Positions 12,562 through 24,040 are shown, counted from the stretch's first letter. The stretch: DNA of 64,000 bases from Halichoerus grypus (GCF_964656455.1 NC_135715.1:38636603-38700602); one strand, 5' to 3'. Notes: generated from the letters alone by a model not told the origin. A program made the numbers and translations.

Positions 12562-14334
12562 CACTACATCTTCTTTATCAATTCATCTGTTGATGGACAT
12601 CTAGGCTCTTTCCATAGTTTGGCTATTGTGCACATTGCTGCTATAAACATTGGGGTGCACATACTCCTTCGGATCACTACATTTGTATCTTTGAGGTAAA
12701 TACCCAGTAGTGCAATTGCTGGGTCATAGGGTAGCTCTATTTTCAACTTTTTGAGGAACCTCCATACTGTTTGCCAGAGTGGCTGCACCAGCTTGCATTC
12801 CCACCAACAGTGTAGGAGGGTTCCCCTTTCTCCGCATCCTCGCCAACATCTGTCGTTTCCTGACTTGTTAATTTTAGCCATTCTGACTGGTGTGAGGTGG
12901 TATCTCATTGAGGTTTTGATTTGGATTTCCCTGATGCTGAGTGATGTTGAACACTTTTTCATATGTCTTTTGGCCATTTAGATGTCTTCTTTGGAAAAAT
13001 GTCTGTTCATGTCTTCTGCCCATTTCTTGATTGGATCATTTGTTCTTTGGGTGTTGAGTTTGATAAGTTCTTTATAGATTTTGGATACTAGCCTGTCATC
13101 TGATATGTCATTTGCAAATATCTTCTCCCATTCTGTCGGTTGTCTTTTGGTTTTGTTGACTGTTTCCTTTGCTGTGCAAAAGCTTTTTATCTTGATGAAG
13201 CTCCAATAGTTCATTTTTGCCCTTGCTTTCCTTGCCTTTGGCGATGTGTCTAGGAAGAAGTTGCTGCGGCTGAGGTCAAAGAGGTTGCTGCCTGTGTTCT
13301 CCTTTAGGATTTTGATGGACTCCTGTCTCACATTGAGGTCTTTCATCCATTTTGAGTCTATTTTTGTGTGTGGTGTAAGGAAATGGTCCAATTTCATTCT
13401 TCTGCATGTGGCTGTCCAATTTTCCCAACACCATTTATTGAAGAGACTTTTTTTTTTTTTCCATTGGACATTCTTTCCTGCTTTGTCGAAGATTAGTTGA
13501 CCATAGAGTTGAGGGTCTATTTCTGGGCTCTATTCTGTTCCATTGATCTATGGGTCTGTTTTGTGCCAATACCATACTATCTTGATGATGACAGCTTTGT
13601 AATAGAGCTTGAAGTCTGGAATTTTGATTCTGCCAGCTTTGCTTTTCTTTTTCAATATTCCTCTAGCTATTCGGGGTCTTTTCTGGTTCCATACAAATTG
13701 TAGGATTATTTGTTCCATTTCTTTGAAAAAAGTGGATGGTATTTTGAAAGGGATTGCATTAAATGTATAGATTGCTCTAAGTATCATAGACATTTTCACA
13801 GTATTTGTTCTTCCAATCCGTGAGCATGGAATGTTTTTCCATTTCTTTGTGTCTTCCTCAATTTCTTTCATGAGTATTCTATAGTTTTCTGAGTACAGAT
13901 TCTTTGCCTCTTTGGTTAGATTTATTCCTAGGTATCTTATGGTTTGGGGAGCAATTGTAAATGGGATCGACTCCTTAATTTCTCTTTCTTCTGTCTTGTT
14001 GTTGGTGTATAGAAATGCAACTGGTTTCTGTGCATTGATTTTATATCCTGCCACTTTACTGAATTCCTGTATGAGTTCTAGCAGTTTTGGGTTTTCCATA
14101 TAAAGTATCATATCATCTGCAAAAAGTGAGAGTTTGACTTCTTCTTTGCCTATTCGGATGCCTTTTATTTCTTTTTGTTGTCTGATTGCTGAGGCTAGGA
14201 CTTCTAGTATTATGCTGAATAGCAGTGGTGATAGTGGACATCCCTGCCATGTTCCTGACTTTAGGGGAAAATCTCTCAGTTTTTCCCCATTGAGAATTAT
14301 ACTTGCTGTGGGTTTTTTATAGATAGCTTAAATC
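12083..14334 (-). mobile_element. 5'-truncated carnivore-type L1, antisense, defective ORF2
   Basis: The element begins at its poly(A) (plus-strand T-run from 12083), passes through a 3' UTR, and continues into ORF2 up to the reverse transcriptase domain, where it is truncated. Minus-strand translation shows the reverse-transcriptase words QGCPLSP and, at about 14112-14125, the catalytic FADD. The frame is open from about 14320 to 13548. It then breaks at a HKTDP-stop, where an A-run has lost a base. A second break lies between 13548 and 13397 around a poly-T tract. A third is a TAA at 12978-12980 in the context [18 protein letters not shown], explained by a CAA-to-TAA change. The C-terminal part (12564-12977) holds the cysteine-containing CWWECK segment. 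ORF1 is absent. The copy is immobile, and its close match to the expected ORF2 suggests moderate youth. Confidence 0.92.
12519..12556. repeat. (GT)19 microsatellite within the L1
   Basis: An uninterrupted GT dinucleotide run follows 'atattccatt' of the L1, the place where L1 copies usually carry a short TATA/GTGT tract. It is likely length-polymorphic. Confidence 0.97.
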
Positions 14335-14799
14335 CTTTTAACATCTCTATTGATATCACCATAGAGCATTGACTAGTGATAACACCTTCAATGGCTTACT
14401 TCCTTTTTAGGGTCCAGTAATTTTCTTGGTCACAAGTAGCTGTTATAACAAGACCCCACCTCTGACACCTAGGACGGGATAGTCTGGTTTCTTCCCTTAT
14501 CTCTTGTTTCCTTTCATCTCCTGCATTTTTTAATTTTGTGAGCCTGATCCCATGGCCCCCTACCTATCTTTCCCTACCTAGCTCCACCTGTCCCTTACTC
14601 AATATCATTTGTCCTTGGAGGTCACCAAATTAAAACATGTTGGAACAAGGCAGGAAAGAAAAAAAAACAATATTGTGTTAGTTACAAATAAAGAAAAAAG
14701 AAAAAAAGAAATGAGAGCAACTCAAATATTGCTACTACTCCCACTGCTACTCCAAGTTGTCCCTAATATTTAGCTCCAGACATTTGGCAGTCTGAGTTC

Positions 14800-15045
14800 A
14801 TGCATTTATTTTCTCATTTACTCATCTCCCAATCCCATGAGATAGGAGCTGGTAGTGTTCCCATTTCACTGATAGGAAACAAAGGCATATTGATTTAAAA
14901 AAATATTATAAGGAAGTTATATTACGCAAACCCTTTGTCTATTGCTGAAATGGATACTTGGAGGATTTAAGTACCTTTGCCAAAATCACAAAGCTGGCAA
15001 CATCTGGATTCTAACCCAGATGGTGGTCTGACTAGTATCTTTGGT
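14800..15045 (-). repeat. MIR fragment, antisense, with internal interruption
   Basis: Words of an antisense MIR are spread over the interval: 'cccatttcactgataggaaa', 'gtacctttgccaaaatcaca', 'aagctggcaacatctggatt' and 'ctaacccagatggtggtctg'. The spacing between the first and second blocks is longer than in a typical MIR, so an AT-rich insertion is likely around 14890-14960. Confidence 0.6.
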
Positions 15046-17544
15046 CCTAAAAACTATGCTGTGCTGCCGCTCCTTATTTGAGTTAATAAAGGGTAAAATG
15101 TAAAACAGGATACAATTATTACTCTCATCCAGATATAAAATTAAAACATGCCAAAGATTTTTTTTAATTCATTAATTAATGAGGGAGCCAATAAATTATT
15201 ACATGTGGTTCAAAGGGGAACCCTAAATTCTACATATTAAAGTCAAATAAGGAATGGTAGAATAAATGGATGCAAACTGGCCAAACAGGCCAGTCACCAG
15301 AGGGGCTTAAGGAATTGCATTCCACTGATTACAATTTATATTTTTATGGATGAGAATTATTTGTATTACTATCTCTATTAATTACACATTCATCCCTTTA
15401 ATTTTCCCACTGCTGAAAGGACCCACAAGAGTCACTTTACCTTATGGGATACCTTTATTACAGGCAGAAGATAACAAAACAGCAGCAACAGCAGAAGCAT
15501 TTGCATTAAAAAGGGTCCAGAGATATTAGGTAAAGGCTCTTTTGTCTTCCCACTCCTGGGTGGGTTGCACAGGACTTAAACCATCACCACAGTATATGCA
15601 AAGCACCTCTGTGCCAGGTACCCCAAAGTCTGCTCATGGTGGGAGGCATGCTGTTCACATAGGCACATCCTAGCTATACGACCAGCATTCACCTTTAAAT
15701 CCCACCAAAACTAGATGCAAATCATAAATCCAACTACTATTTAACAATGTTAACAGCTTGATACATCCTAATCCAAAACAACATGTAGACTCATGGTTAC
15801 AGAATAGCATTTATCGTTAGTTAGGAGATTCTATAGCATTGGGTCAGTAGTCAAGGGGATTAGTGTGTGGTCCATCCAAACCAGCTGAAATGAACTCATG
15901 CATTTTTCTACAATTTAAATTCTACCTGTACAGAGCCATTAAAACAAAACAAAACAAAACAACAACAACAACAAAATCAAAACCCTAAACAAAGACGTTT
16001 AGGTAACGATGAAGTAGAGCTATAACACAGATGGGTGACAGGACAAATTTCAGTCTTTCATGATTTTTTCATAGAAAGTGTACTCAAAAGTAAGACAACT
16101 GCTATAAAATACCAGTCTAACCAGATAAAAAGTAAAAAAAAAAAAAAAAAAAATCCAGGCACTCTTCCCCTTGTGTTTCTATTTAGAACCAAAAGTTTCT
16201 GATACATAGATATATTTATTGTTGATTTTCTCCTTTGTTCCCAGTTCCCTGCACATCCTCACCTTCCTCACAGAGACTGTAGTTTACAGAAAGGGGCTGT
16301 TGCATAGTTCTGGAGTTAACTTAAAACTTTATTTGTAAATATATTTTATAGTTGAAATTTTACATTCATCAATATCTCATCTCATGAAGTAACTACTATA
16401 TATTGATTTAAAGATGGTTAAAAAAGTTTCTTTGCTTCTCATCATTTATCTCATTTTTTTCATTTAAAATTCTTTCTACAAAAAAACTATATGAACTGGC
16501 AAATAAATGCCTCATTGAAATTAAATAAAAATATTGTTTTCTATAATTTGAAACTTTGAGCTTTGTCTATTCATACATTCTTGATGGGAGATATAGCTCT
16601 CAGAGGTGCTAAAATTGGTTCTTATTGGGGGTGGTGTAAAAAGGCCTTACTCTCTGTATAAGACACAGATATACATACATTACAGAAACACTTATACATC
16701 CTTTATCTGTGGCATTAAAATTTCATGGGGTTAACAATTAAGAAAAAAAACTGTAAAAGGCTACATAGTGGAGAAATGAAAAAAAAAAAGGTTGACAAAC
16801 ACAGCCTCTGTTTAGTTGATGGAATAGTGAATTACAATATAGTTAATAGATGATTTTTATCTATCTTTTTTTTTTAACATTGAACTGATCAATTGTTTTG
16901 ACTTTAAGCAGACTGAACTCAGAGTCTGTTGGTAAATTATAATTATGCTATGTTATGTTCTCTAATTTGATTCAAAAAAGTAAATAAATGAAACTTGGGT
17001 TACACTGTATAAAGCATTACTCTCTGTGATGTACCAAATTGAACACCTTGACTTTTAATTAGCTCTATCCAGCAAAACAGGAACATTTTATTGCTTACCT
17101 CAGTGATTGCATTTCTCAGTGTGATCCAGGTGTTTGATGGGCAAAGTTTTGGCAGTTACCGTATCAGAAGGAAACGTGACTTGGCAATGCACAGACTAAG
17201 GTGAAGCATTCTTTCTGTTACCATATGGAACAAAAGTAATTATTAATGATGGAAGGAACAACAATTTTATCACTCGCAGTTTGTTGAGAAATATTCTTCA
17301 TAGATGACAGTGTTGATGTTGAAGTTATAAGACATGGAACATTGGAAGTCACTTGTGTTAGGAATGTAAACAATATTTTCCTTTGCCTTTTTCTAGAGAC
17401 AAAGGCAGAAGAAATATAGTTACAAATATTTTGTGTGGTTTTTGTTTGAATAAAGTTATATTTACCTAATTAAGATTACAGGCTGATTTGATCTACTTCA
17501 CTACATCTCGGTGCTATACTTTTACTTAGTATTACATTGTGGAT
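15046..17544. other. AT-rich DNA with simple repeats, no gene
   Basis: I see no gene. Simple repeats are an AAAAC/CAA tract at 15941-15975 and a 20-base A-run at 16134-16153. A T-run lies near 16866. Confidence 0.5.
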
Positions 17545-17558
17545 TCAAAATTAATTCT

Positions 17559-17756
17559 TTTTTTTTCAAGATTTTTATTTATTTATTTGACAGAGAGAGA
17601 GATAGCAAGAGCAGGAACACAAGCAGGAGGAGTGGGAGAGGGAGAAGCAGGCTTGCCGCAGAGCGGGGAGCCCAATGTGGGACTCGATCCCAGGACCCTG
17701 GGATCATGACCTGAGCCTAAGGCAAGACGCTTAACGACTGAGCCACCCAGGCACCC
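17559..17756 (-). mobile_element. Can-SINE, antisense, with target duplication
   Basis: The reverse-complement Can-SINE runs from a T-run and 'aagatttttatttatttatt' through the GA-rich segment to 'gactgagccacccaggcacc'. The 14-bp word tcaaaattaattct flanks it at 17545-17558 and 17757-17770. A plus-strand open frame across it is a by-product of the SINE. Confidence 0.96.
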
Positions 17757-17770
17757 TCAAAATTAATTCT

Positions 17771-18224
17771 AATAAAGTTTCAACCTGAGGGCAAAATATT
17801 AATAAGGAACTAGGGTCTAAGAGTAGGAAATAAGATCACATTGAGGTCAGTAATATGATTCTAACTGGAAAATTAAATATTCTAGTGAAATTGGGCTAAT
17901 ATCACAAGGCAAAGGATGCCCAAATAGATATACAACATCATCTTGTAGAGTCCTTAGACATTTTTGCATTTTAGTCAAATGACAAGAAAATGTTACTCAG
18001 GTAAAAAAAAAAAAAAAAAGGAAAATTTAGTTTCACTTATTCTTTTAATTCTTTCATAGATACTTAATTAGTGTGTATACTCTATTAGGAACAGCAGATC
18101 AGGGCAAATGAGAATCCTTACCCTGGAGGAGTTGTGTCGCTGAGGGCAAAAAACAGTATACATGGAGAGTTACAACAGAACGTGTCTGCTGTGGGTGTGT
18201 TCTGTCTCAGAATGCAGCAACACG
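17771..18224. other. Unassigned AT-rich stretch
   Basis: Nothing recognisable apart from an A-run at 18003-18019. Confidence 0.5.
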
Positions 18225-18405
18225 TGGGTCTAAATGTGGATCCTTCACGCATTGCCTGTGTGTCCGTGGAGAGATGTGTCACCTCACCTATTGAATGACA
18301 ATAATGATGATTGTATCATAAAGCTACTTTTATATGTATTACGGCAAATACATATAATGTGACAAACACCCTGCCTAGCACAGAGTAAGTGTTCAAAGAA
18401 AGTCT
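18225..18405 (+). repeat. MIR fragment, sense
   Basis: The later part of MIR is visible as 'aataatgatgattgtatcat', 'acatataatgtgacaaacac', 'cctgcctagcacagagtaag' and 'tgttcaaag'. It corresponds to AATGTGCTTAGAACAGTGCCTGGCACATAGTAAGTGCTCAA, with divergence. Confidence 0.65.
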
Positions 18406-18869
18406 AATATTAGGGATAAAGAAAATGATGATACTGGGAATGATACTAATAATAATTGTACACACAGCCGTGGAAGGGGCACTGAGCAGAGGCATGCTTG
18501 GAAGTTGGGGCCAGACGCTACTCTAAGTTGGTTATGTCTTAAATGCAGAAAATGACTCAGAAATAATCTAACTGGCATTATCCTGATGCACTACTAAAAT
18601 GCAACATTAGTAGTTGCACTACTAAAAATGTTTATAAAACAAAAGTGCTTGCTCATATGGCAAGAGGAATAGTGGCATGATGTATCTAATGATTGGATAG
18701 ACTAAATGCATCTAAAATTATGTGTAAATTTCCTGAAATTTAGTTCCAGGTTAAGACAGTAGTACCATTAGTTATATAAAATTAGTAACTTTTTTATAAA
18801 TGAATGACAACAGCAGCATGGGAGGCTTAATTAGCATAAAGAGGTGAAAGTTACATATAATCCACATTT

Positions 18870-19045
18870 TTTAGCTGTTATAGTTATATATCTATATTAC
18901 ATATTTATATATTTATAAATTCAATATATATTTGTATATTATTTATAAATTATATACTTATATATTATTTATATGCTATGTATTATATATTTATGCATAA
19001 TATGTAAGTATATTAAAATATTATATATTAATAGCTATTTTATAG
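18870..19045. repeat. TA-rich low-complexity tract
   Basis: About 175 bp is almost entirely A and T, built from TATATTTATA, TTATAAATT and ATTATATA words with many small palindromes. It is not a perfect microsatellite. Such DNA unwinds and folds easily, but no function can be read from it. Confidence 0.85.
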
Positions 19046-19596
19046 TGGATAATTAAAGATCAGTAATGTGACAGTAAATTTTAAATTTCTCCCTTCTTCC
19101 TTAAGAGAAAAAAGAACTATTTGGTAGTATTGACAGGAATTTGCAATTTTCATGATGTTTCACTCCTTGGCTGGTATACAGCCTTTAAACGTTACAATAG
19201 GACATATATACATCGGACAATCTAGGTGTTGCTCTTTTGGCCTAGTGCTCACCTCTCCTGAAGATGAGTTTGTTTCTTCATTTCATGTAAAGCTCTAGCT
19301 TCTGGGATCTTTTACCTAAAAGAATAATGTGGAAATACTGTATATTAGTATCTCAGATGATAATAACTGTATCTAAATTCCACATGTTACTAGACTCATT
19401 ACTTCTCTTACTTGCTATCCCAGTTTTATATATTTATCTAGTAGGCTTGTTTTACAAAAAGGGACTGGAAGATATGATATATAGAGACAGAATTAGAATT
19501 TTAACTCCCTTTGGTTAAAGAAATAAAGAAATGTTGTTCCAGGAAGCCACCTGAAAGAAGGGCAAGCCAGATAATGAAAGGGGGATGAGATTCAGT

Positions 19597-19720
19597 TAGT
19601 TCAAATTATTTATTTATTTAGACAGTCAGTCAATATGCATTGAGTAGTCACTGTGTTTTAAATGCTAGGAATACAGAAAGTATTGACTTCATGGAAGAAA
19701 GAAAATGAAGCAGTGTAATA
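19597..19720 (-). repeat. L2-like 3' fragment, antisense
   Basis: The words 'cagtcaatatgcattgagta', 'gtcactgtgttttaaatgct' and 'aggaatacagaaagtattga' resemble the reverse complement of the L2 3' end (TATTGAGCACCTACTATGTGCCAGGCACTG ... GGGATACAG). Strongly diverged. Confidence 0.5.
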
Positions 19721-19814
19721 GGTAAAAATGGACTGAGTGGGAGTGCTTTATTGGGGAATAATATAAAAACAAGCACAGGCCTAGAGTCAGAGAGGTAAAC
19801 AGATACATATATCA

Positions 19815-19985
19815 GTCAAGGCTCAGCTATTTCCTGAGTATGTTTGTTACTCAGGCTCAGTGAACTTCTATTTCCTTATCAATATAAGAAGGATCACACC
19901 AACCTTGCAAAATTGTCATGAGATTACGAATATTATGTATATAATGCCCGGTGCATTGAAGGTCTTCAGTAATTGTAATCATTAA
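19815..19985 (+). repeat. MIR fragment, sense
   Basis: MIR words in order: 'ggctcagctatttcctgagt', 'gaacttctatttccttatca', 'ttgtcatgagattacgaata' and 'aatgcccggtgcattgaagg'. Diverged. Confidence 0.6.
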
Positions 19986-20459
19986 AAACCATATAATGAA
20001 AGCCACACAGATCTCTCATGTGGTTGTGTCTCGTCCATAATGTCCCTTAGAATTGCTTTTTCAAAGGCCTCATAAACTAAATAAATAGTCAGATATTTAT
20101 ATTTAACTCTTAATTCTCACAGTAAACAATATAATTATTCCTTGGTCAGGAGTTTTTATTCCCCTAAAAGGGTGAAGAGACAGTGGTGACATGCTCATCA
20201 GGTATGTTGGGAAATTCCTGATCTCAGTGAACCTGGTTCAAATACATCACTACCAGCTTGCATTTCAAGGGCCACCTGGCTTATCATCTGCACAACAACA
20301 GGCAGTGAGATGTTAAAAGAATCATTTCCATACTTTAATTTTCTGTAAATGAACATTTTTGCATAGTAGTTTTCTATATGAGGAGCTTAAACCTAGATTG
20401 CAAGGACTCTTAAAATGTGCACTTGCTTAGATGTTGCTTTGTCAGTCTGTTTATTATTA

Positions 20460-20600
20460 AACTCTACTGTGTGTATGTAAAACCTCCTCCACTAAATTGT
20501 CAAGCCTTTGAGATCAAGGACTCATTTACTTTTTTAAAATATTATGGAAATGTAGCACACAAAGTAAGTGTTGTGTACATAGTAAGGGTCACTTGTTCTG
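20460..20600 (+). repeat. L2-like 3' fragment, sense
   Basis: The block 'cctcctccactaaattgtca', 'agcctttgagatcaaggact', 'catttac' and 'tgtagcacacaaagtaagtg' follows the L2 3' UTR order (CACTAGACTGTAAGCTCCTTGAGGGCAGGGACTGTGTC ... GCACATAGTAGG). It is much worn, so the call is tentative. Confidence 0.45.
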
Positions 20601-22539
20601 GTTAAATGTAATTATGTTGTATGATGCACTTCAAGAGGCATGTTGTCATTTCACTAGGGATTCATCACAAAAGCTTTGATTTTTCATTTTATAAATAAGA
20701 AATCAAAGCTTCAAGATGCAAAATAGCCTGTCCTAAAACCAAACAGAGAAGTTTGAAACAGCTTCTTTCATTATCCCAAAGAACTATTTTGATCTAAAAT
20801 AAAATATTTCACTATTTCTAAAAGAGCCTAAAAATCAATTTAGCCTTACTGGAGGATGAGTTTTGAAACAATTCTTATGTCATTATGATACTAAATACCA
20901 GGATTTTCTAGAGACTTTTATTTAAATGGGTAGTATAAATATTGATTTGGGGTTAGAAAGTATTAGGAACAAATTTTAGAGAAACCTTTTAAAAAATCAG
21001 TAATTAAGGTTTATGTGTGCTTATGAATAGGGAAGATGTCCAGACTATAAGCATACCAATTAAAGACAGATGCATTTGAAAAATGAAATATGCCAAACTA
21101 CGTGATTAGGCTACATTATTGGCCTACTTAGGAAAATGAATTTGATCATTTTCATAACACAATTACCTAAATCCCATTGGCAAAATAAAACTTCAAAATA
21201 AATCAAGATCATAGCTGGTAAAATGTTAGGTGTGGGTCTAGAGTAGGAAGAGGGTGAGGAAGTGAGGAGGAAAGAGAAAAAGTGGCAAACTCAGAGAACC
21301 CTCTCTCAGTAAATCAGAGATCACCTTTTATTTTTTCTTTTGAGACATGATTAATCTCCATTACCTCTTTAAAATTTCAGATGTGTGAGTTTGCAGTGGG
21401 TTAGGTATAATTGTGAGAAAATTTTACAAAATGTACATATTTTTCAATTTGCATAGATGTTTTCTAGACACAGGACTGGGACCACTTATCTCATTTCAAA
21501 TAGGTCACATGACTTTGACTAAAATTAACTAAATATGACATGGCAATAATATTGAACCAAACTGCTAAAATTATGCAAAAAATTTTGGTGACCTGATTAA
21601 TAGTTTTGTGTGTCCATACTGCGGTATTATTCTTTATAATTGTTAAAATGGAAAATGCATATTTCCTCAAATAAACATTCACTGGTATAAAATTGATATG
21701 TTTATTCAAATTTATTAAAATGTTCATTTGTCTCCACCCAGTTATTTAATATAACAATGCCCAGTTTAATTAAAATAGTGTATTTATTTGATAAAGAAAT
21801 GGTGATTTTCATGTTTGTATGCACAAATTTAACCAGTCCCTGCTGTATCCTTGTATATTCTCTATTCCTGTAATAAATGTTGTATCAGGCTATATGCTAT
21901 ACAGTAGAAATGGTACAAATGGAGATGAGCTCTTCCTCTAAACTAGGAATTCTTTATTTTCCTAAAGTGGGATTTTTCTACCCTGAAATTGACAAAATAA
22001 GTTGTTTATCACTTTGGCATGAGTGTCCTTTTTGGCACATCTGCCTCATTCCCACTGTCACAATTTAAAACATTATATATTGCTTATTATGAATAATCTT
22101 CGGTTTCACATAATTATGCTATCAGCTTACTAGTAATTTGTGTGTATCATTTAATTATTTTGAAAGGGGACAATATCCTGAATCAGAACTGCATTACCCT
22201 TAATTTACCATATTAAAATTAGAATTGTAATATGGCCAAATTAACTTTCATCATAAAATATGAAATAATCACAACCCATGATTAACCTGCTATTTTTCAC
22301 TTAAAAATGATATCAACCTTTGTTACATTAAATACAGAGCAAGTCCAGAAATATAGTTAATGTTTAAGATAACCTTGATGCTCTTACATTTATCTTGTAT
22401 TTTATATAAAATACTCTTTTAAAGTAAAGCACTTAAGATATGTGGCACACAGTATTTAACATGTACATGTTGGATGAATGAACAAATGGATAAAAAGCAA
22501 TTGCATGTAAAGCAGGGCCCCCAAAATTTTCATAAATTA
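20601..22539. other. AT-rich DNA without recognised gene
   Basis: No gene found. At about 22440-22490 the words 'tgtggcacacagtatttaac' and 'ttggatgaatgaacaaatgg' may be another L2 3' remnant, too short to be sure. Confidence 0.45.
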
Positions 22540-22760
22540 TCCAATTTAATCCTCATAGTGACTCTGGCATAAGCAAGGGTACTTTTATTGACTGTCTTCC
22601 ACATGTGAGGCACTTTAAATACTTAATTTTCCTTAATTCTAACAGCATTATCTTCAAATTTACTCAGGAAGAAAGATATTTGAAAAACTGGGTGATTTGG
22701 TAAATGACATCATTATCTTAGTGGTCAAGTGAGTATCGATGCAAGTTCTAGCTTGCATGA
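22540..22760 (-). repeat. MIR fragment, antisense
   Basis: Antisense MIR-like order: 'ccacatgtgaggcactttaa', 'taattctaacagcattatct', 'tttactcaggaagaaagata', 'ctgggtgatttggtaaatga' and 'gatgcaagttctagcttgca'. Diverged; edges approximate. Confidence 0.5.
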
Positions 22761-23031
22761 CTCAGAAGTCCATCAAAATCTCTTTCCTTATACCATAAAC
22801 TACTATATATACTAAATATATATTTTGAGATTGTTAACTTTAGTAATGGATAGAATTACATGTTATGTATCTGATTTATTAAATATATTTATCTTGGGGC
22901 TATTAGTATATTTTACATTTAAGCAATTGTGAAAATACAAGCTTTAGAGCTTAATAAATATTATTCAATTATGTATAAATTTAATGACAGAAAAGAATAT
23001 GAAAAACTGCTCATTTTAAAAAGAGAGAAGA

Positions 23032-23434
23032 TGGGGCACCTGGGTGGCTCAGTTGGTTAAGCATCTGCCTTCAGCTCGGGTCATGATCCCAGGGTCCTGG
23101 AATGGAGCATCAGGCTCCCTGCTCAGCAAGGAGCCTGCTTCTCTCTCTGCCTGCCGCTCCCCCTGCCTTGTGCTCTCTTTCTCTCTGTCAAATAAATAAA
23201 TAAAATCTTTTTTTTTTTTTTAAGATTTTATTTATTTATTTGACACAGAGAGACAGCGAGAGAGGGAACACAAGCAGGGGGAGTGGGAGAGGGAGAAGCA
23301 GGCTTCCCGTGGAGCAGGGAGCCCGATGCAGGGCTCGATCCCGGGACCCTGGGATCATGACCTGAGCCGAAGGCAGACGCTTAACGACTGAGCCACCCAG
23401 GCGCCCTAAATAAATAAAATCTTAAAAAGAAAAT
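23032..23434 (+). mobile_element. Can-SINE, sense, tail interrupted by a second SINE
   Basis: The host SINE starts with ggggcacctgggtggctcag at about 23033 and reaches its AAATAAATAAAATCTT tail at 23209. The tail resumes after the nested copy at 23424. The 14-bp word aaaaagagagaaga flanks the composite at 23018-23031 and 23435-23448, so the host landed first. Its body is more diverged than the nested copy, which agrees with that order. Confidence 0.93.
23210..23406 (-). mobile_element. Nested Can-SINE, antisense, inside another SINE's tail
   Basis: This is a near-consensus reverse-complement Can-SINE from a T-run to 'gccacccaggcgccc'. It is flanked by a 17-bp duplication of the host SINE's own tail, taaataaataaaatctt, at 23193-23209 and 23407-23423. 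With the host copy it forms a tail-to-tail inverted pair with arms of roughly 170 bp. Confidence 0.96.
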
Positions 23435-23456
23435 AAAAAGAGAGAAGAAACAAAAG

Positions 23457-23479
23457 ACACACACACACACACACACACA
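23457..23479. repeat. (AC)n microsatellite
   Basis: About eleven uninterrupted AC units lie just beyond the nested SINE pair. Confidence 0.95.
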
Positions 23480-23530
23480 ACTCTGTCCCTTGGTTTTCAA
23501 AGATACTTTATCATTCCCCTTGTCACTCAT

Positions 23531-23566
23531 TTTCTTTATTTTCTTTCTTTCTCTTTCTTTTCTTTT

Positions 23567-23618
<52 letters not shown>

Positions 23619-23829
23619 TCATTCTTTCTTTCTTTCTTCTTTCTTTCTTTCTTTCTTTCTCTTTCTTTCTTTCTTTCTTTTTCTTTCTTTCTTTTTCTTT
23701 CTTTCTTTCCTTTCTTTCTTTCCCTTCCTTCCTTCCTTCCTTCCTTCCTTCCTTCCTTCCTTCCTTCCTTCCTTCCTTCTTTCCTTCCTTCCTTCCTTCC
23801 TTCCTTTCTTTCTTCCTTTCTTTCTTTTT
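23531..23829. repeat. (TTTC)n / (TTCC)n microsatellite
   Basis: The proximal half is mainly TTTC with occasional insertions; the distal half is mainly TTCC (about 23720-23810). Long open frames on both strands (for example the 159-codon minus-strand frame starting near 24015) are low-complexity Lys/Glu/Arg or Phe/Leu/Ser strings produced by the repeat. Confidence 0.97.
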
Positions 23830-24025
23830 GAGAGAGAAAGAGAGAGAGAGAGAGTGCACATGAGTGTGTGTGGGGGGGGGGGGGTAGGGAAGAGGGCAGA
23901 GGGAGAGAAAGAGAATCTTAAGCAGCCCAGAGCCCAACTCAGGGCTCTTTCTCACGACCCTGAGATCATGATCTGAGCCATAATCAAGAGTTGGACACTT
24001 AACCAATTGAGCCACCCAGGCACCC
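23536..24025 (-). mobile_element. Can-SINE, antisense, with a hugely expanded microsatellite tail
   Basis: The SINE body lies at about 23829-24025, from the GA-rich segment through 'gaccctgagatcatgatctg' to 'gagccacccaggcaccc'. Where a T-run and TTTATTTATT would normally begin (the tail), there are about 290 bp of TTTC and TTCC repeats. The 15-bp word tgtcactcattttct flanks the whole unit at 23521-23535 and 24026-24040, which shows that the microsatellite lies within the inserted element. The wording of the body (a 'cataatcaagagttggacac' segment) suggests an older subfamily than the 23210 copy. A run of about 13 G lies at 23872-23884. Confidence 0.92.
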
Positions 24026-24040
24026 TGTCACTCATTTTCT

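Larger units (their letters stand above)
11880..14637 (-). mobile_element. Solo-LTR-like element split by an L1
   Basis: Two flanking pieces, 11880-12082 and about 14335-14637, together about 505 bp, read as one retroviral LTR on the minus strand. The outer ends give a minus-strand TG...CA element (plus strand starts TGATGTGGGAG and ends AATTAAAACA). A minus-strand TATA box, CTATAAAAG, lies at 12048-12056. An AATAAA signal lies about 85 bp downstream at 11963-11968, which is the expected U3/R layout. The L1 separates the bulk of U3 from the TATA region. I see no internal retroviral region and no clear target duplication. The family (ERVL- or ERV1-like) is not resolved. Confidence 0.6.

Noticed and set aside
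12751..14322. Plus-strand frames across the L1
   Set aside because: They are shadows of the antisense ORF2, which shows recognisable reverse-transcriptase words on the other strand.
12083..14334. Target duplication for the L1
   Set aside because: The sequences beside the poly(A) end and the truncated end show no convincing shared word; either it is worn or the 5' boundary is slightly off.
23490..24015. Long frames rich in Lys/Glu/Arg or Phe/Leu/Ser
   Set aside because: They translate a TTTC/TTCC microsatellite and a SINE; low-complexity strings with no domain.
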